A stretch of DNA of 64,000 nucleotides from NCBI RefSeq assembly GCF_030814715.1, contig NZ_JAUSVO010000006.1, forward strand, positions 310,001-374,000, read 5' to 3'. Under the pieces are notes generated by a model. That model saw only the letters and a list, made by a program, of their open reading frames with translations, was not told where the DNA came from and searched no databases. This DNA comes from Kaistia dalseonensis. GTDB taxonomy: Bacteria; Pseudomonadota; Alphaproteobacteria; Rhizobiales; Kaistiaceae. A program made the position numbers and the translations under genes. Positions 9,622-19,046 of this stretch are shown piece after piece; position 1 is the stretch's first letter; every line of letters starts with the position of its first letter.

Positions 9622-10521
9622 TCAGGTCGGGCGCAGGCCCTCGAGCGCGAGGCGAATATCGCCGCCGGTTCGTTCGAGCAGTGCCTCTGCGGTCGCACTA
9701 TCGGGCGCGCCGGCGGCAAGCAGGATCGCGGCCTTCACCGCGCCATGGGCCATCTCCAGCGCCTGATATGCCGTAGCCTCGTCGACCGATGCGATCCGGG
9801 CCACGATCCCCGTCGCGCGGCCGACGAGCTTGCGATTATCCGCCCGCACATTGACCATCATGCCGTCGACGACATGGCCGAGGCTGATCGCGATCATCGT
9901 CGAGAGCATGTTGAACGCGGCCTTCTGCGCCGTCCCGGCGCCCATGCGGGTGGAGCCGGCCAGCACTTCCGGGCCCGAATCGAGCACGATCGCGATGTCG
10001 GCCTCGGCGTGAAGCGGCGTCGACGAATTGCAGGCGATCGCCGCCGTCCCCGCTCCGGCGGCTCGCGCCAGCCTCAGGGCCGTGACGGTATAGGGCGTGG
10101 AGCCACTCGCCGAGACACCAACGACAAAATCGCCGGGCGTCACGGCGGCGCGCGCAATATCCTCGGCGGCGAGAACCGGATCGTCCTCGGGCCCACCGGT
10201 CAACGTCGTGGTCATCGCCGCGCCGCCGGCCAGCAGCACGATGATCTGCTCCTGCGGGATGCCGAAAGTCTGCGGCAGTTCGAGCGCATCGATCAGCGCG
10301 ATCAGGCCGGACGAGCCCGCACCGACATAGACCAGCCGTCCACCGGCGCGAATCGCCTCCGCAGCCTGCCCCGCCGCCAGTGCCAGCGCCGGGATTGCAT
10401 CCCGGACGGCCGACGCACCGCGCACCTGACCATCGGCGAGCGCCGCCAGAATGTCGGCCGCAGGCCAGAGATCGATGCCCTTGTAACGATCCTCGACCGT
10501 TTCCGTGCGCGGCGATGCCAT
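9622..10521 (-). CDS. murQ: N-acetylmuramic acid 6-phosphate etherase
   Basis: The 299-residue protein has an SIS sugar-phosphate isomerase fold (RLVYVGAGSSGLIALIDALELPQTFG) and the MurQ hallmarks LAGGAAMTTTLTGGPEDD, VGVSASGSTPYT and EVLAGSTRMGAGTAQKAAFNMLST. The family cleaves the D-lactyl ether of MurNAc-6-phosphate to give GlcNAc-6-phosphate, feeding cell-wall recycling into the Nag pathway. ATG 10521 gives the family length (about 298); the longer frame upstream would run over the shared regulatory region. It is divergent from the amino-sugar operon beginning at 10823, consistent with one regulon. Confidence 0.95.
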   Translation of the reverse strand: MASPRTETVEDRYKGIDLWPAADILAALADGQVRGASAVRDAIPALALAAGQAAEAIRAGGRLVYVGAGSSGLIALIDALELPQTFGIPQEQIIVLLAGGAAMTTTLTGGPEDDPVLAAEDIARAAVTPGDFVVGVSASGSTPYTVTALRLARAAGAGTAAIACNSSTPLHAEADIAIVLDSGPEVLAGSTRMGAGTAQKAAFNMLSTMIAISLGHVVDGMMVNVRADNRKLVGRATGIVARIASVDEATAYQALEMAHGAVKAAILLAAGAPDSATAEALLERTGGDIRLALEGLRPT

Positions 10522-10553
10522 GAACCGAGAGGCTCCATTTTCAATCAGGAACT

Positions 10554-10749
10554 GATACCAACGCAATACCATTGCGTCCAGAGGCTCGTACCGAATTGCG
10601 CATCTGCCATCGCGATCGCTCACAGTCAAAGCGATAAATTGTGTTAAATCTGATAGTTGCCGCCAACGCCGGCTCACATTGGGTCCAACCTCACTCGAGA
10701 ACGGCTTTGATTGGTCTTTCCGCTTGGCAATTGGATTTATTTTGGTATC
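10554..10749. promoter_or_regulatory. divergent regulatory region with TTGGTATC half-sites
   Basis: Between murQ and the kinase gene the 8-mer TTGGTATC occurs at 10742-10749 on the plus strand and, as its complement GATACCAA, at 10554-10561. Next to the latter is a near-palindrome CAATACCATTG (10564-10574), so ATACCA repeats with an 11-bp period. A related TTGGTCT sits at 10711-10717. HutC-type GntR regulators of amino-sugar genes bind TGGT(C/A)T-type half-sites, and such a regulator is encoded at 11707. TTGGCA at 10724-10729 could be a -35 element for the plus-strand operon. Confidence 0.5.
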
Positions 10750-10822
10750 TTCGTGCGCATAGGATCGGCGGGTGCGCATTCCATGCGCCGCATGGCCGGA
10801 TAGAACCTTTGGGGCTGCGCAC

Positions 10823-11710
10823 GTGACGGAACCGGTCATTCTCGTTGGCGTCGATGGCGGCGGCACACGTTGCCGCGCGCGGGCACGGCAGCTTGATGGC
10901 ACGCTGATCGGCGAATGCGTGACGGGCACGGCCAACCTGCTGGCCGGGGTCGAAACGGCGCTCAGCAATATCGTGGCGGCGGTGACCGGCGCGCTGGAGG
11001 CAGGCGGCCTCGGCGCGGCGGATCTCAATCGGTGTCTGGTCGGGATGGGCCTTGCCGGCGCCAATATTCCCGAGCTCGCCGATCGCTTCCTCGCCTCATC
11101 CCTGCCCTTCCGCCGCACGGCGCTCGAAATGGACGGCTGGATCGCCTGTCGCGGCGCCCATCCGGGCGGCAATGGTGCGATCGCCATCCTCGGAACCGGC
11201 ACGGCCTATGTTGCGAATATCGGCGGGCGCTTCATCACCATCGGCGGCTGGGGCTTTCATGTCGGCGACCAGGCGAGCGGCGCCTGGCTCGGTCATCAGG
11301 CGTTGCGGCAGAGCCTGCTCGCCTTTGACGGGATCATCGCGGCAACGCCGCTCTCCGATGCGATCCTGGCCCATTTCGACAACAAGCCCGATGCCATGGT
11401 GGCGTTCGGCAAGACAGCCCTCCCCCGTGACTATGGCGAATTCGCCCCGCTGGTCCTCGACCGTGCCGATGCCGGCGACCCGATCGCGACCGCCATCGTC
11501 GACGAGGCGGTCGGCGATATCGAGGCGTCGCTGAGGAGGCTCGCCAGCCTCGGCGCCGATCGGATCAGCCTCTTTGGCGGGCTCGCGCCGCGCTATGCAC
11601 CGCGACTTTCGCCGGCGATCTCCGCCATGATCGTGCCGCCGGCATCCGACGCGCTCGAAGGCGCGCTGCAGCTGGCCGCGACGCTCCTGCCGAAGGAGGC
11701 CTTCGCATGA
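10823..11710 (+). CDS. BadF/BadG-type ATPase, probable N-acetylglucosamine kinase
   Basis: The 295-residue protein begins with the actin-like phosphate loop VGVDGGGTRCRARA and has a second phosphate-binding motif AILGTGTAYVA and GWGFHVGDQASGAWLGHQALR, a signature of BadF-family sugar kinases. In bacterial amino-sugar operons this family phosphorylates GlcNAc or glucosamine. The in-frame GTG at 10823 gives a family-like N-terminus; ATG 10772 would add 17 unlike residues, and neither has a strong ribosome site. The gene overlaps the next one by four bases (ATGA) and leads the operon. Confidence 0.8.
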   Translation: MTEPVILVGVDGGGTRCRARARQLDGTLIGECVTGTANLLAGVETALSNIVAAVTGALEAGGLGAADLNRCLVGMGLAGANIPELADRFLASSLPFRRTALEMDGWIACRGAHPGGNGAIAILGTGTAYVANIGGRFITIGGWGFHVGDQASGAWLGHQALRQSLLAFDGIIAATPLSDAILAHFDNKPDAMVAFGKTALPRDYGEFAPLVLDRADAGDPIATAIVDEAVGDIEASLRRLASLGADRISLFGGLAPRYAPRLSPAISAMIVPPASDALEGALQLAATLLPKEAFA

Positions 11711-12456
11711 ACGAACTCGTGCTGGCGCCGGAACGCCTCGCAGGCGAAGAAGGCGGCCCGCTCTATATGCGTCTCCAGACCATGATCCGTGGCGCCATCA
11801 TGGAAGGCCGGCTGGTTCCGAATGATGCGCTGCCGGCCGAGCGCGAAATGGCGGCGTCGCTGCATGTCTCGCGCGTCACGGTCCGCAAGGCGATCCAGGG
11901 CCTGGTCGCCGAAGGTGTCCTCAGGCAGCGCCACGGCTCGGGCACCTTCGTTTCCAGCGGCGTCGGCCGGGTCGAGCAGCCGCTCTCGCGCCTGACTTCC
12001 TTCACCGAGGATATGAGAAGCCGCGGCCTGATCCCGACGGCGAGCTGGCTCGAGCGCTCGATCGGCATGCCGACCTCGGCGGAGGCCATGATCCTCGGCC
12101 TGTCGCCGGCGGAGCGCGTCGCGCGCTTCAACCGCCTCCGCCTCGCCGACAACGAACCAATGGCCATCGAGCGGGCCGTGGTGCCGGCGCGCATCCTGCC
12201 GGATCCGCTCGTCGTCGAGAATTCGCTCTATGACGCGCTCGCCGCCGTCGGCATGCGCCCCGTGCGCGCCGTGCAGCGCCTCAACGCCGAAAATGTCGGC
12301 GGTGCCGATGCGGCCATGCTCGGTTTGGCGCCCGGTTCGGCCGCGCTCTCGATCGAGCGCATCTCCTACCTGCCCGATGGCCGCGTGGTGGAGTTCACCC
12401 GCTCGCATTATCGCGGCGATGCCTATGATTTCGTTGCTGAACTGAACCTGAGCTGA
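11707..12456 (+). CDS. GntR-family (HutC type) regulator, NagR-like
   Basis: The 249-residue regulator has an N-terminal winged helix of the GntR type (LPAEREMAASLHVSRVTVRKAIQGLVAEGVLRQRHGSGTFV, about residues 40-80) and a C-terminal UTRA ligand-binding domain (ERVARFNRLRLADNEPMAIERAVVP; RISYLPDGRVVEFTRSHYRGDAYDFV). UTRA regulators of this group respond to GlcN-6-P or GlcNAc-6-P and usually repress nag genes. Its position inside the operon and the TTGGTATC half-sites in front of it suggest autoregulation and control of murQ. Translationally coupled to the kinase upstream. Confidence 0.9.
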   Translation: MNELVLAPERLAGEEGGPLYMRLQTMIRGAIMEGRLVPNDALPAEREMAASLHVSRVTVRKAIQGLVAEGVLRQRHGSGTFVSSGVGRVEQPLSRLTSFTEDMRSRGLIPTASWLERSIGMPTSAEAMILGLSPAERVARFNRLRLADNEPMAIERAVVPARILPDPLVVENSLYDALAAVGMRPVRAVQRLNAENVGGADAAMLGLAPGSAALSIERISYLPDGRVVEFTRSHYRGDAYDFVAELNLS

Positions 12457-12496
12457 GACCTGCCCGGCCGATGGTCGGAGAATGAAGGAAATGGAT

Positions 12497-13522
12497 ATGA
12501 CGACGACCCTGATGCGCGCCGAGATCGACGAGGCACCGGCCGCCGTGCGCCGGCTGCTCGACCAGTCGGGCGACGCGATCGCCGAGGCCGGCGCGCGCCT
12601 GCGGGCGCTCGATCCCAAGGTCTTCGTCACCGTTGCGCGCGGCTCGTCCGACCACGCAGCGACCTTCTTCAAATATGCCTGCGAGATCGTGGCCGGCGTG
12701 CCAGTCGCCTCGCTCGGCCCGTCGATCGCCTCGATCTACCATGCCCCGCTCCGGCTTCAGGGCGCGGCCGCCCTCGCCATCTCGCAATCCGGCAAGAGCC
12801 CGGACATCCTGGCGCTGATGGAGGCGGTCAAGGCCGCGGGCGCCACCAGCTTCTCGCTCGTCAATGTCGAGGACGCGCCGCTGGCGGGCCTCGCCGATAG
12901 CTTCATCCCGCTGCGCGCCGGCCCCGAGCGCAGCGTCGCCGCCACCAAGTCCTATATTGCCGGTGTCGTCGCCTCGATCGCCATTCTCGCGGCCTGGCGC
13001 GAGGACAAGGCGCTGCAGGCGGCGATTGCCGCCCTTCCCGACCGGCTCGAGGAAGCGCTCGCCTGCGACTGGAGCCCCGCGCTCGAGGCCTTCGTCAAGG
13101 CAACGTCGCTCTACACGATCGGCCGTGGCCCCGGCTTCGCCATCGCGCTCGAAGCGGCGCTCAAGTTCAAGGAGACAGCGATCCTGCACGCCGAGGCCTA
13201 TTCGGGCGCGGAACTGCAGCATGGCCCCGTCTCGCTCGTGGACGAATTCTTCCCGCTGCTCGCCTTCATCCCGAATGATGCGGCGGCGCCGAGCCTGATC
13301 GCCATGGTATCGGCGCTCCATGCCCGGGGCGCGCAGGTCTTCACCGCCACCGCCGCCGATGTTCCCGGTGTCAAGCTGCCGATCGCGCCGACCGGCCATG
13401 CGATCACCGACCCCATCTCGATCGGCCTCTCCTTCTACCGCTTCGTCGAGCAGGTTTCGGTCGCGCGCGGCTACAACCCCGACCAGCCTCGCCACCTGAA
13501 GAAAGTGACGGAGACGGTCTGA
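12497..13522 (+). CDS. SIS-domain glucosamine-6-phosphate deaminase (NagB-II type)
   Basis: The 341-residue protein consists of two SIS domains like the isomerase half of GlmS: VTVARGSSDHAATFFKYACE (near 37), ISQSGKSPD (near 92) and IGRGPGFAIALEAALKFKET, AEAYSGAELQHGPVSLVD, ending with PRHLKKVTETV. This family replaces classical NagB in many proteobacteria, turning glucosamine-6-phosphate into fructose-6-phosphate and ammonia. ATG 12497 was chosen because AAGGAA at 12485-12490 is six bases away; the ATGs at 12482 and 12491 lie on or before that site. AgaS-like isomerase function is the main alternative. Confidence 0.85.
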   Translation: MTTTLMRAEIDEAPAAVRRLLDQSGDAIAEAGARLRALDPKVFVTVARGSSDHAATFFKYACEIVAGVPVASLGPSIASIYHAPLRLQGAAALAISQSGKSPDILALMEAVKAAGATSFSLVNVEDAPLAGLADSFIPLRAGPERSVAATKSYIAGVVASIAILAAWREDKALQAAIAALPDRLEEALACDWSPALEAFVKATSLYTIGRGPGFAIALEAALKFKETAILHAEAYSGAELQHGPVSLVDEFFPLLAFIPNDAAAPSLIAMVSALHARGAQVFTATAADVPGVKLPIAPTGHAITDPISIGLSFYRFVEQVSVARGYNPDQPRHLKKVTETV

Positions 13523-13552
13523 CCGATCCGTATTCATTCAAGGACAATTGCT

Positions 13553-14716
13553 ATGTCGACCCTCACCGCCTTCACGGGCGCCGAACTCTTTGACGGTGCA
13601 AACCGCCGACGCGATGTCGCCGTCCTGGTCGAGGACGGCCATGTGAAGGCTGTCGTCGAGCCGGGTCATCTGCCGGCCGATGCGACACTCATCACCCTCG
13701 ATGGCGGCCTGCTCGTGCCGGGCTTCGTCGACCTGCAGGTCAATGGCGGCGGTGGCGCGCTGCTGAACAGTGCCACGACCGTCGAGGGCGTGCGCACGAT
13801 CTGCACGGCCCATGCCCGCTACGGCACGACGGCGCTGCTGCCGACGCTGATCACCGATACGCCCGAGGTGACGGAGGCCGCGATCACCGCCGTGCGCGAC
13901 GCGATCGCGGCACGGGTCCCGGGTTGCCTCGGCATCCATATCGAGGGTCCGCATCTGTCGATCGCGCGCAAGGGCGCGCATAATCCGGCCTTCATCCGCC
14001 CGATGAGCGAAGCCGACTTTGACCGCCTGACCTCGACCGGCATCGACCACGTGCTGACGACCGTCGCGGCCGAGACCGTCCCGCCGGCGCAGATTGCCGG
14101 GTTGGTGGCCAAGGGCGTGCATGTGACGATCGGCCATTCCGACGCGTCCTATGAGACCGTGACGGCGGCCTTCGCGGCCGGCGCGCGCGGCGTGACGCAT
14201 CTCTTCAACGCCATGAGCCAGCTCGGCCATCGCATGCCGGGCGTCGTCGGCGCGGCGCTCGACAGCCCCGATGTCTGGTGCGGCCTGATCGCCGATGGTT
14301 TTCATGTTCATCCGGCAGCGATCAGCAATGCGCTTCGCGCCAAGCGGGCGCCGGCGCGCATCTATCTGGTGACGGATGCGATGTCGAGCGTCGGCTCCTC
14401 GCTGACCGAGTTCACGCTGAACGGCCGCGTCATCACGCGCGAAGGCGGCAAGCTGACGCTCAGCGACGGCACGCTCGCCGGCTCCGACCTCGACATGATC
14501 AGCGCGATCCGCTTCATGACGGAGACGATCGGTCTCTCGCTCGACGAGACGCTGCGCATGGCCTCGCTCTATCCGGCGGAATATCTCGGCATCGACCGCA
14601 CGCATGGCCGCATCGCGCCGGGATCGCGCGCCGATTTCGTGCATCTCAAGGGCGATCTCGACGTCGCCGGCGTTTATATCGCCGGCGCTCGCCAGACCTT
14701 CGCGGCGCTCCAGTGA
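13553..14716 (+). CDS. nagA: N-acetylglucosamine-6-phosphate deacetylase
   Basis: The 387-residue amidohydrolase shows the NagA motifs: GLLVPGFVDLQVNGGGG (near 57), HIEGPHLSIARKGAHNP with the metal-ligand Glu, VTIGHSDASYE and HLFNAMSQLGHRMPG with ligand histidines, and LVTDAMSSVGS with the catalytic Asp. It removes acetate from GlcNAc-6-phosphate to give GlcN-6-phosphate, the substrate of the deaminase encoded just upstream, 30 bp away. The end of the gene overlaps a possible GTG start of the ROK kinase. Length agrees with the family. Confidence 0.95.
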   Translation: MSTLTAFTGAELFDGANRRRDVAVLVEDGHVKAVVEPGHLPADATLITLDGGLLVPGFVDLQVNGGGGALLNSATTVEGVRTICTAHARYGTTALLPTLITDTPEVTEAAITAVRDAIAARVPGCLGIHIEGPHLSIARKGAHNPAFIRPMSEADFDRLTSTGIDHVLTTVAAETVPPAQIAGLVAKGVHVTIGHSDASYETVTAAFAAGARGVTHLFNAMSQLGHRMPGVVGAALDSPDVWCGLIADGFHVHPAAISNALRAKRAPARIYLVTDAMSSVGSSLTEFTLNGRVITREGGKLTLSDGTLAGSDLDMISAIRFMTETIGLSLDETLRMASLYPAEYLGIDRTHGRIAPGSRADFVHLKGDLDVAGVYIAGARQTFAALQ

Positions 14717-14727
14717 GACTGGTCGAC

Positions 14728-15633
14728 ATGAAGGGCGGTGCGGCTTTCGACATCGGCGGTTCCAAGATCGAGTTTGCGCGCGTTCATGCCGACGGCACGG
14801 TCACCGATCGTTCCACGCTGCCCACGCCCCATACGGGCTGGGCCGACTTCTCCGACGCGATTGCAGCCCTCGTCGAGCGTGGTGGCGGGGCGAGCCGGAT
14901 CGGCATCTCGATCGCCGGCACGGTCGATCCGGCGAACGGAATCGCGCAGGCCGCCAACCTTCCCTCGATCAATGGCCATCGCATTGAGGCCGAACTTGCC
15001 GAACGCTTGGGCATTCCGGTCAAGGTCGGCAATGATGCGGATTGCTTTGCGCTTGCCGAGGCCAGTGTCGGCGCGGGGCGAGGCATGCCGATCGTGTTTG
15101 CGATCATCCTCGGCACGGGTGTCGGCGGCGGCCTCGTGGTCGGCGGCCGTCTCGTGCGCGGCGCCCATGGCGTCACGGGCGAATGGGGCCATGGCCCGAT
15201 CCTCGCCGATGCGGTCCGGGCGCGCGGCATTCCGCTCGTCGGCTGCGGCTGCGGCCAGATTGGCTGCGTCGACACTTATGGCTCGGCGCGCGGGCTGGAG
15301 CGCATCCATCAGGCGCTGGCGGGCGAGGCCCGCACCAGCCAGGCGATCACGGCGGCATGGCACAATGGCGAAACGGCCGCGGCGCGGACGATCGATGTCT
15401 TCATCGATCTGCTCGCCGGCCCGCTCTCCGTGATTGTGAACACGCTGGGACCATCGGTCATCCCGGTCGGCGGCGGTCTGTCCTCGGACAATGCGCTGCT
15501 TGGCCGTCTCGATGTCGCGGTCCGGGAACGTGTGCTCGGAAACTATAACGCGCCCCTCGTCGTACCTGGCCTGACGCGCGGCGCCAGCGGGTTGATTGGT
15601 GCGGCGATGCTGGCGGAGGAGGATCCGGCATGA
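14728..15633 (+). CDS. ROK-family sugar kinase, probable GlcNAc kinase
   Basis: The 301-residue protein has the ROK ATP-binding start (AAFDIGGSKIEFARV), the NDAD catalytic segment (VKVGNDADCFALAEA), GTGVGGGLVVGGRLVRGAHGVTGEWGHGP and a zinc motif CGCGQIGC followed by VDTYGS, where most family members have Glu instead of Asp. It phosphorylates a hexose or N-acetylhexosamine in the cytoplasm; GlcNAc is favoured by the operon. The start is uncertain: an in-frame GTG at 14713 overlaps the nagA stop, but ATG 14728 gives a more typical N-terminus. It overlaps cutC by four bases. Confidence 0.85.
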   Translation: MKGGAAFDIGGSKIEFARVHADGTVTDRSTLPTPHTGWADFSDAIAALVERGGGASRIGISIAGTVDPANGIAQAANLPSINGHRIEAELAERLGIPVKVGNDADCFALAEASVGAGRGMPIVFAIILGTGVGGGLVVGGRLVRGAHGVTGEWGHGPILADAVRARGIPLVGCGCGQIGCVDTYGSARGLERIHQALAGEARTSQAITAAWHNGETAAARTIDVFIDLLAGPLSVIVNTLGPSVIPVGGGLSSDNALLGRLDVAVRERVLGNYNAPLVVPGLTRGASGLIGAAMLAEEDPA

Positions 15634-16370
15634 CGATCAAGGTTGAAATCTGTGTCGACACGCCAGACGGCCTCGCAGCCGCCATTGCCGGGGGCGCCGA
15701 CCGGATCGAGCTTTGCAGCGCCCTCGCACTCGGCGGGCTCACGCCCTCGCCGGGCCTGATGCGGCTCGCTGGCAAGGCGCCAGTACCCGTCTATGCGATG
15801 ATCCGGCCACGCGAGGGCGACTTCGTGTTTTCGCCGGCCGAGATTGACCAGATGCGGCGCGAGATCGACGCGGCACGCGTGGCGGGCCTCGCCGGCGTGG
15901 TGCTCGGCGCCTCTGAGCCCCGGGGCAGGCTCGATAGCGAGGTGCTGTTTCGGCTGGTCGGCCACGCGGAAGCCCTCGGAACCACGCTGCACCGCGCCTT
16001 CGATCTGGTTCCGGACCCGAACGAGGCGCTTGAAACCGCGGTCGCTCTCGGCTTCGAGCGCATATTGACGTCCGGCCAGGCTTCCCGGGCGGTCGATGCG
16101 CTGCCGCGGCTGGCGGAACTGGTCAAGAAGGCAGGTGCGCGCATATCGATCATGCCGGGCTCCGGCATTCGGCCCGGCAATGCCGAGCAGGTGCTGCGGG
16201 AAACCGGCGCGCACGAAATTCACGCATCTTGCCGCACCGCCACAATCGATGTGGCGCCCGAGGCCGTTCACCTCGGCTTCGCCCCCGCGGCCGTCCTGCC
16301 GGCAACGTCTGAACAGTCGGTGTCGGAACTGGTGGCGACCGTCAGGATGTTCGAATTTGTGCGCGGCTAG
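15630..16370 (+). CDS. cutC: CutC-family TIM-barrel protein
   Basis: The 246-residue protein matches the CutC family: EICVDTPDGLAAAIAGGADRIELCSALALGGLTPS at the N-terminus, VYAMIRPREGDFVFS, TLHRAFDLVPDP and RILTSGQASRA, with IMPGSGIRPGNA. CutC was named for copper tolerance in E. coli, but the enzymatic activity is not settled. Here it is the last gene of the amino-sugar operon, translationally coupled (ATGA) to the ROK kinase, far from the copper genes of this window. That context argues for a role in amino-sugar metabolism rather than copper handling. Confidence 0.9.
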   Translation: MTIKVEICVDTPDGLAAAIAGGADRIELCSALALGGLTPSPGLMRLAGKAPVPVYAMIRPREGDFVFSPAEIDQMRREIDAARVAGLAGVVLGASEPRGRLDSEVLFRLVGHAEALGTTLHRAFDLVPDPNEALETAVALGFERILTSGQASRAVDALPRLAELVKKAGARISIMPGSGIRPGNAEQVLRETGAHEIHASCRTATIDVAPEAVHLGFAPAAVLPATSEQSVSELVATVRMFEFVRG

Positions 16371-16429
16371 GGCAGGCAGAACGATCAAAATCCCGTTTCT
16401 TGTTCGATACTGGTAGAAATTTCAGCAAA

Positions 16430-16467
16430 ATGGCACTTTGACAGCCGGCAACGCCGCATGGCACTTT
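16430..16467. promoter_or_regulatory. direct repeat before the ABC ATPase gene
   Basis: ATGGCACTTT occurs at 16430-16439 and again at 16458-16467, 28 bp apart, in the 122-bp gap between cutC and the ATPase gene, with the second copy ending 25 bp before the start codon. It may be a pair of binding sites for a regulator. A sigma-54 promoter reading (TGGCAC) was considered, but neither copy is followed at the right distance by TTGC. Confidence 0.35.
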
Positions 16468-16492
16468 CGGCTGGAAATCAAGGTAGGGACCC

Positions 16493-17659
<1,167 letters not shown>

Positions 17660-17746
17660 AACTTTTTCCGAGCGAAGTGGAAACCGGTTCGCGCGAAGGA
17701 AGCGCGACACATCAAATAGCTAGATCTGACGACTGGACGTTTTGAC

Positions 17747-18418
17747 ATGACGCTTTCCTGGCCGGTTTCCGGCTCGCTCGACCTCGACCGCACGGCGCTG
17801 GTCGTCATCGACATGCAGACCGATTTCTGCGGCCCAGGCGGCTGGATCGATCGTCTCGGGCAGAGTTTCGACAACACGCGCAAGCCCATCGGCCCGATCG
17901 CCGATCTCCTCGCCGCTGCCCGCGCTGCCGGCATGACAATCATTCACACCCGCGAAGGCCATCGGCCTGACCTGACCGACCTGAACCCGGTCAAGCGTTG
18001 GCGCAGCCGCGTTCATGGCGTCGGCATTGGCGATGAAAGCAACCAGGGCCGGGCGCTGACGCGCGGCGATCCCGGCCACGACATCATCCCCGAGCTCTAT
18101 CCCGAGACCGGGGAGATCGTCATCGACAAGCCCGGCAAGAGTTCGTTCCACGCCACCGAGTTCGACCAGGTGCTGCGAGCGCGCGGCATCGAAGCACTGA
18201 TCGTCTGCGGTGTCACCTCGGATTGCTGCGTGCAATCGACGATCCGGGACGGTGCCGATCTCGGCTATGACTGCGTGCTGGTCGTCGACGGCACGGCGGC
18301 CGTCGAGAGCGCCAATCATCAGGGCATGGTCGACGTGCTCTCGGCCTATGGCGGACGCTGGGGCGCCGTCATGCCGTCTTCCAGCCTGGTCGCCATGATC
18401 GAGGGGGCCGGACAATGA
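17747..18418 (+). CDS. isochorismatase-family amidohydrolase, biuret-hydrolase-like
   Basis: The 223-residue protein belongs to the cysteine hydrolases of the isochorismatase fold. The inferred catalytic triad is Asp22 (VVIDMQTDFCG), Lys128 (IDKPGK) and Cys161 (GVTSDCCVQST); the spacing of the three residues agrees with that published for biuret hydrolase BiuH. The stretches HTREGHRPDLTDLNPVKRWRS and LTRGDPGHDIIPELYP also resemble BiuH, which converts biuret to allophanate and ammonia. Ureidoacrylate hydrolase (RutB) is a more distant alternative. It overlaps the second isochorismatase gene by four bases. Confidence 0.8.
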   Translation: MTLSWPVSGSLDLDRTALVVIDMQTDFCGPGGWIDRLGQSFDNTRKPIGPIADLLAAARAAGMTIIHTREGHRPDLTDLNPVKRWRSRVHGVGIGDESNQGRALTRGDPGHDIIPELYPETGEIVIDKPGKSSFHATEFDQVLRARGIEALIVCGVTSDCCVQSTIRDGADLGYDCVLVVDGTAAVESANHQGMVDVLSAYGGRWGAVMPSSSLVAMIEGAGQ

Positions 18419-19032
18419 CCAGCTTCGCACCGGTTGCGTCGAGACCCTATGCCTGGCCCTTCACCGGCAGTTGGTCGACTGAAGATACCGCGCTCTTCCT
18501 GATCGATTTCCAGAACGAGATCGCCGCCGAGACCCGCGCGGAGGATACCATCGCCGCGCTCGCGCCGCTGCTCTCCGCCTGGCGCGCGACTGGCGGACTG
18601 GTGCTGCATGGCCGCCGCGGCTTCGATCCGACGGTCGGGCTGCCACGCGTCGCCGCCCTCCGCAATGCCGCCCGCCCGGTCGACAGGATCCTGCCGCGCG
18701 GCACCGACGGCTGGCAGATCGTCGAGACGCTGGCGCCGCAGGATGGCGAGCCGGTCATCGATCACGCCGGCGACAATGCCTTCATCGGCACGGATCTCGA
18801 TTTCCTGCTGAAGCGGCAGGGCATCGCGAACCTGATCATTGCCGGCCTGCGCACCGAGGGTGCGGTCCACGCCACCATGCGATCGGCCAATGATCTCGGC
18901 CTCGAATGTCTGCTGCTCGAGGATGGCACCGTGACCGATCTTCCCGGCGCCAAGGATTCCATCCTCAACATCACGCGCTTCGGCTACGCCCTCTTCGGGA
19001 CGACCGCCCCGATCGCCGCCATCAAGCTTTGA
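18415..19032 (+). CDS. isochorismatase-fold protein lacking catalytic Lys and Cys
   Basis: This 205-residue protein is a paralogue of the enzyme encoded upstream. It keeps the Asp (LIDFQNE, residue 31) and the overall fold, but where active members have IDKPG it reads IDHAG (His117), and where the nucleophile sits it reads LRTEGAVHATMR (Ala150 for Cys). The 33-residue spacing between these two positions is the same as in the upstream gene, so the alignment is secure. It should not hydrolyse amides by the usual mechanism; it may be a partner subunit or regulator of the active paralogue. The stop is followed 14 bp later by the amidase start. Confidence 0.8.
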   Translation: MTSFAPVASRPYAWPFTGSWSTEDTALFLIDFQNEIAAETRAEDTIAALAPLLSAWRATGGLVLHGRRGFDPTVGLPRVAALRNAARPVDRILPRGTDGWQIVETLAPQDGEPVIDHAGDNAFIGTDLDFLLKRQGIANLIIAGLRTEGAVHATMRSANDLGLECLLLEDGTVTDLPGAKDSILNITRFGYALFGTTAPIAAIKL

Positions 19033-19046
19033 GTGAAGACAACACC

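Noticed and set aside
9556-10647. 363-codon plus-strand open frame over murQ
   Set aside because: Antisense to a well-supported gene, Arg-rich and without motifs.
9622-11202. 526-codon version of murQ
   Set aside because: The added 227 residues cross the divergent control region and overlap the kinase gene; the family length and motifs begin at 10521.
16431-16470. Sigma-54 promoter reading of TGGCAC
   Set aside because: Neither TGGCAC is followed at the required distance by a TTGC element.
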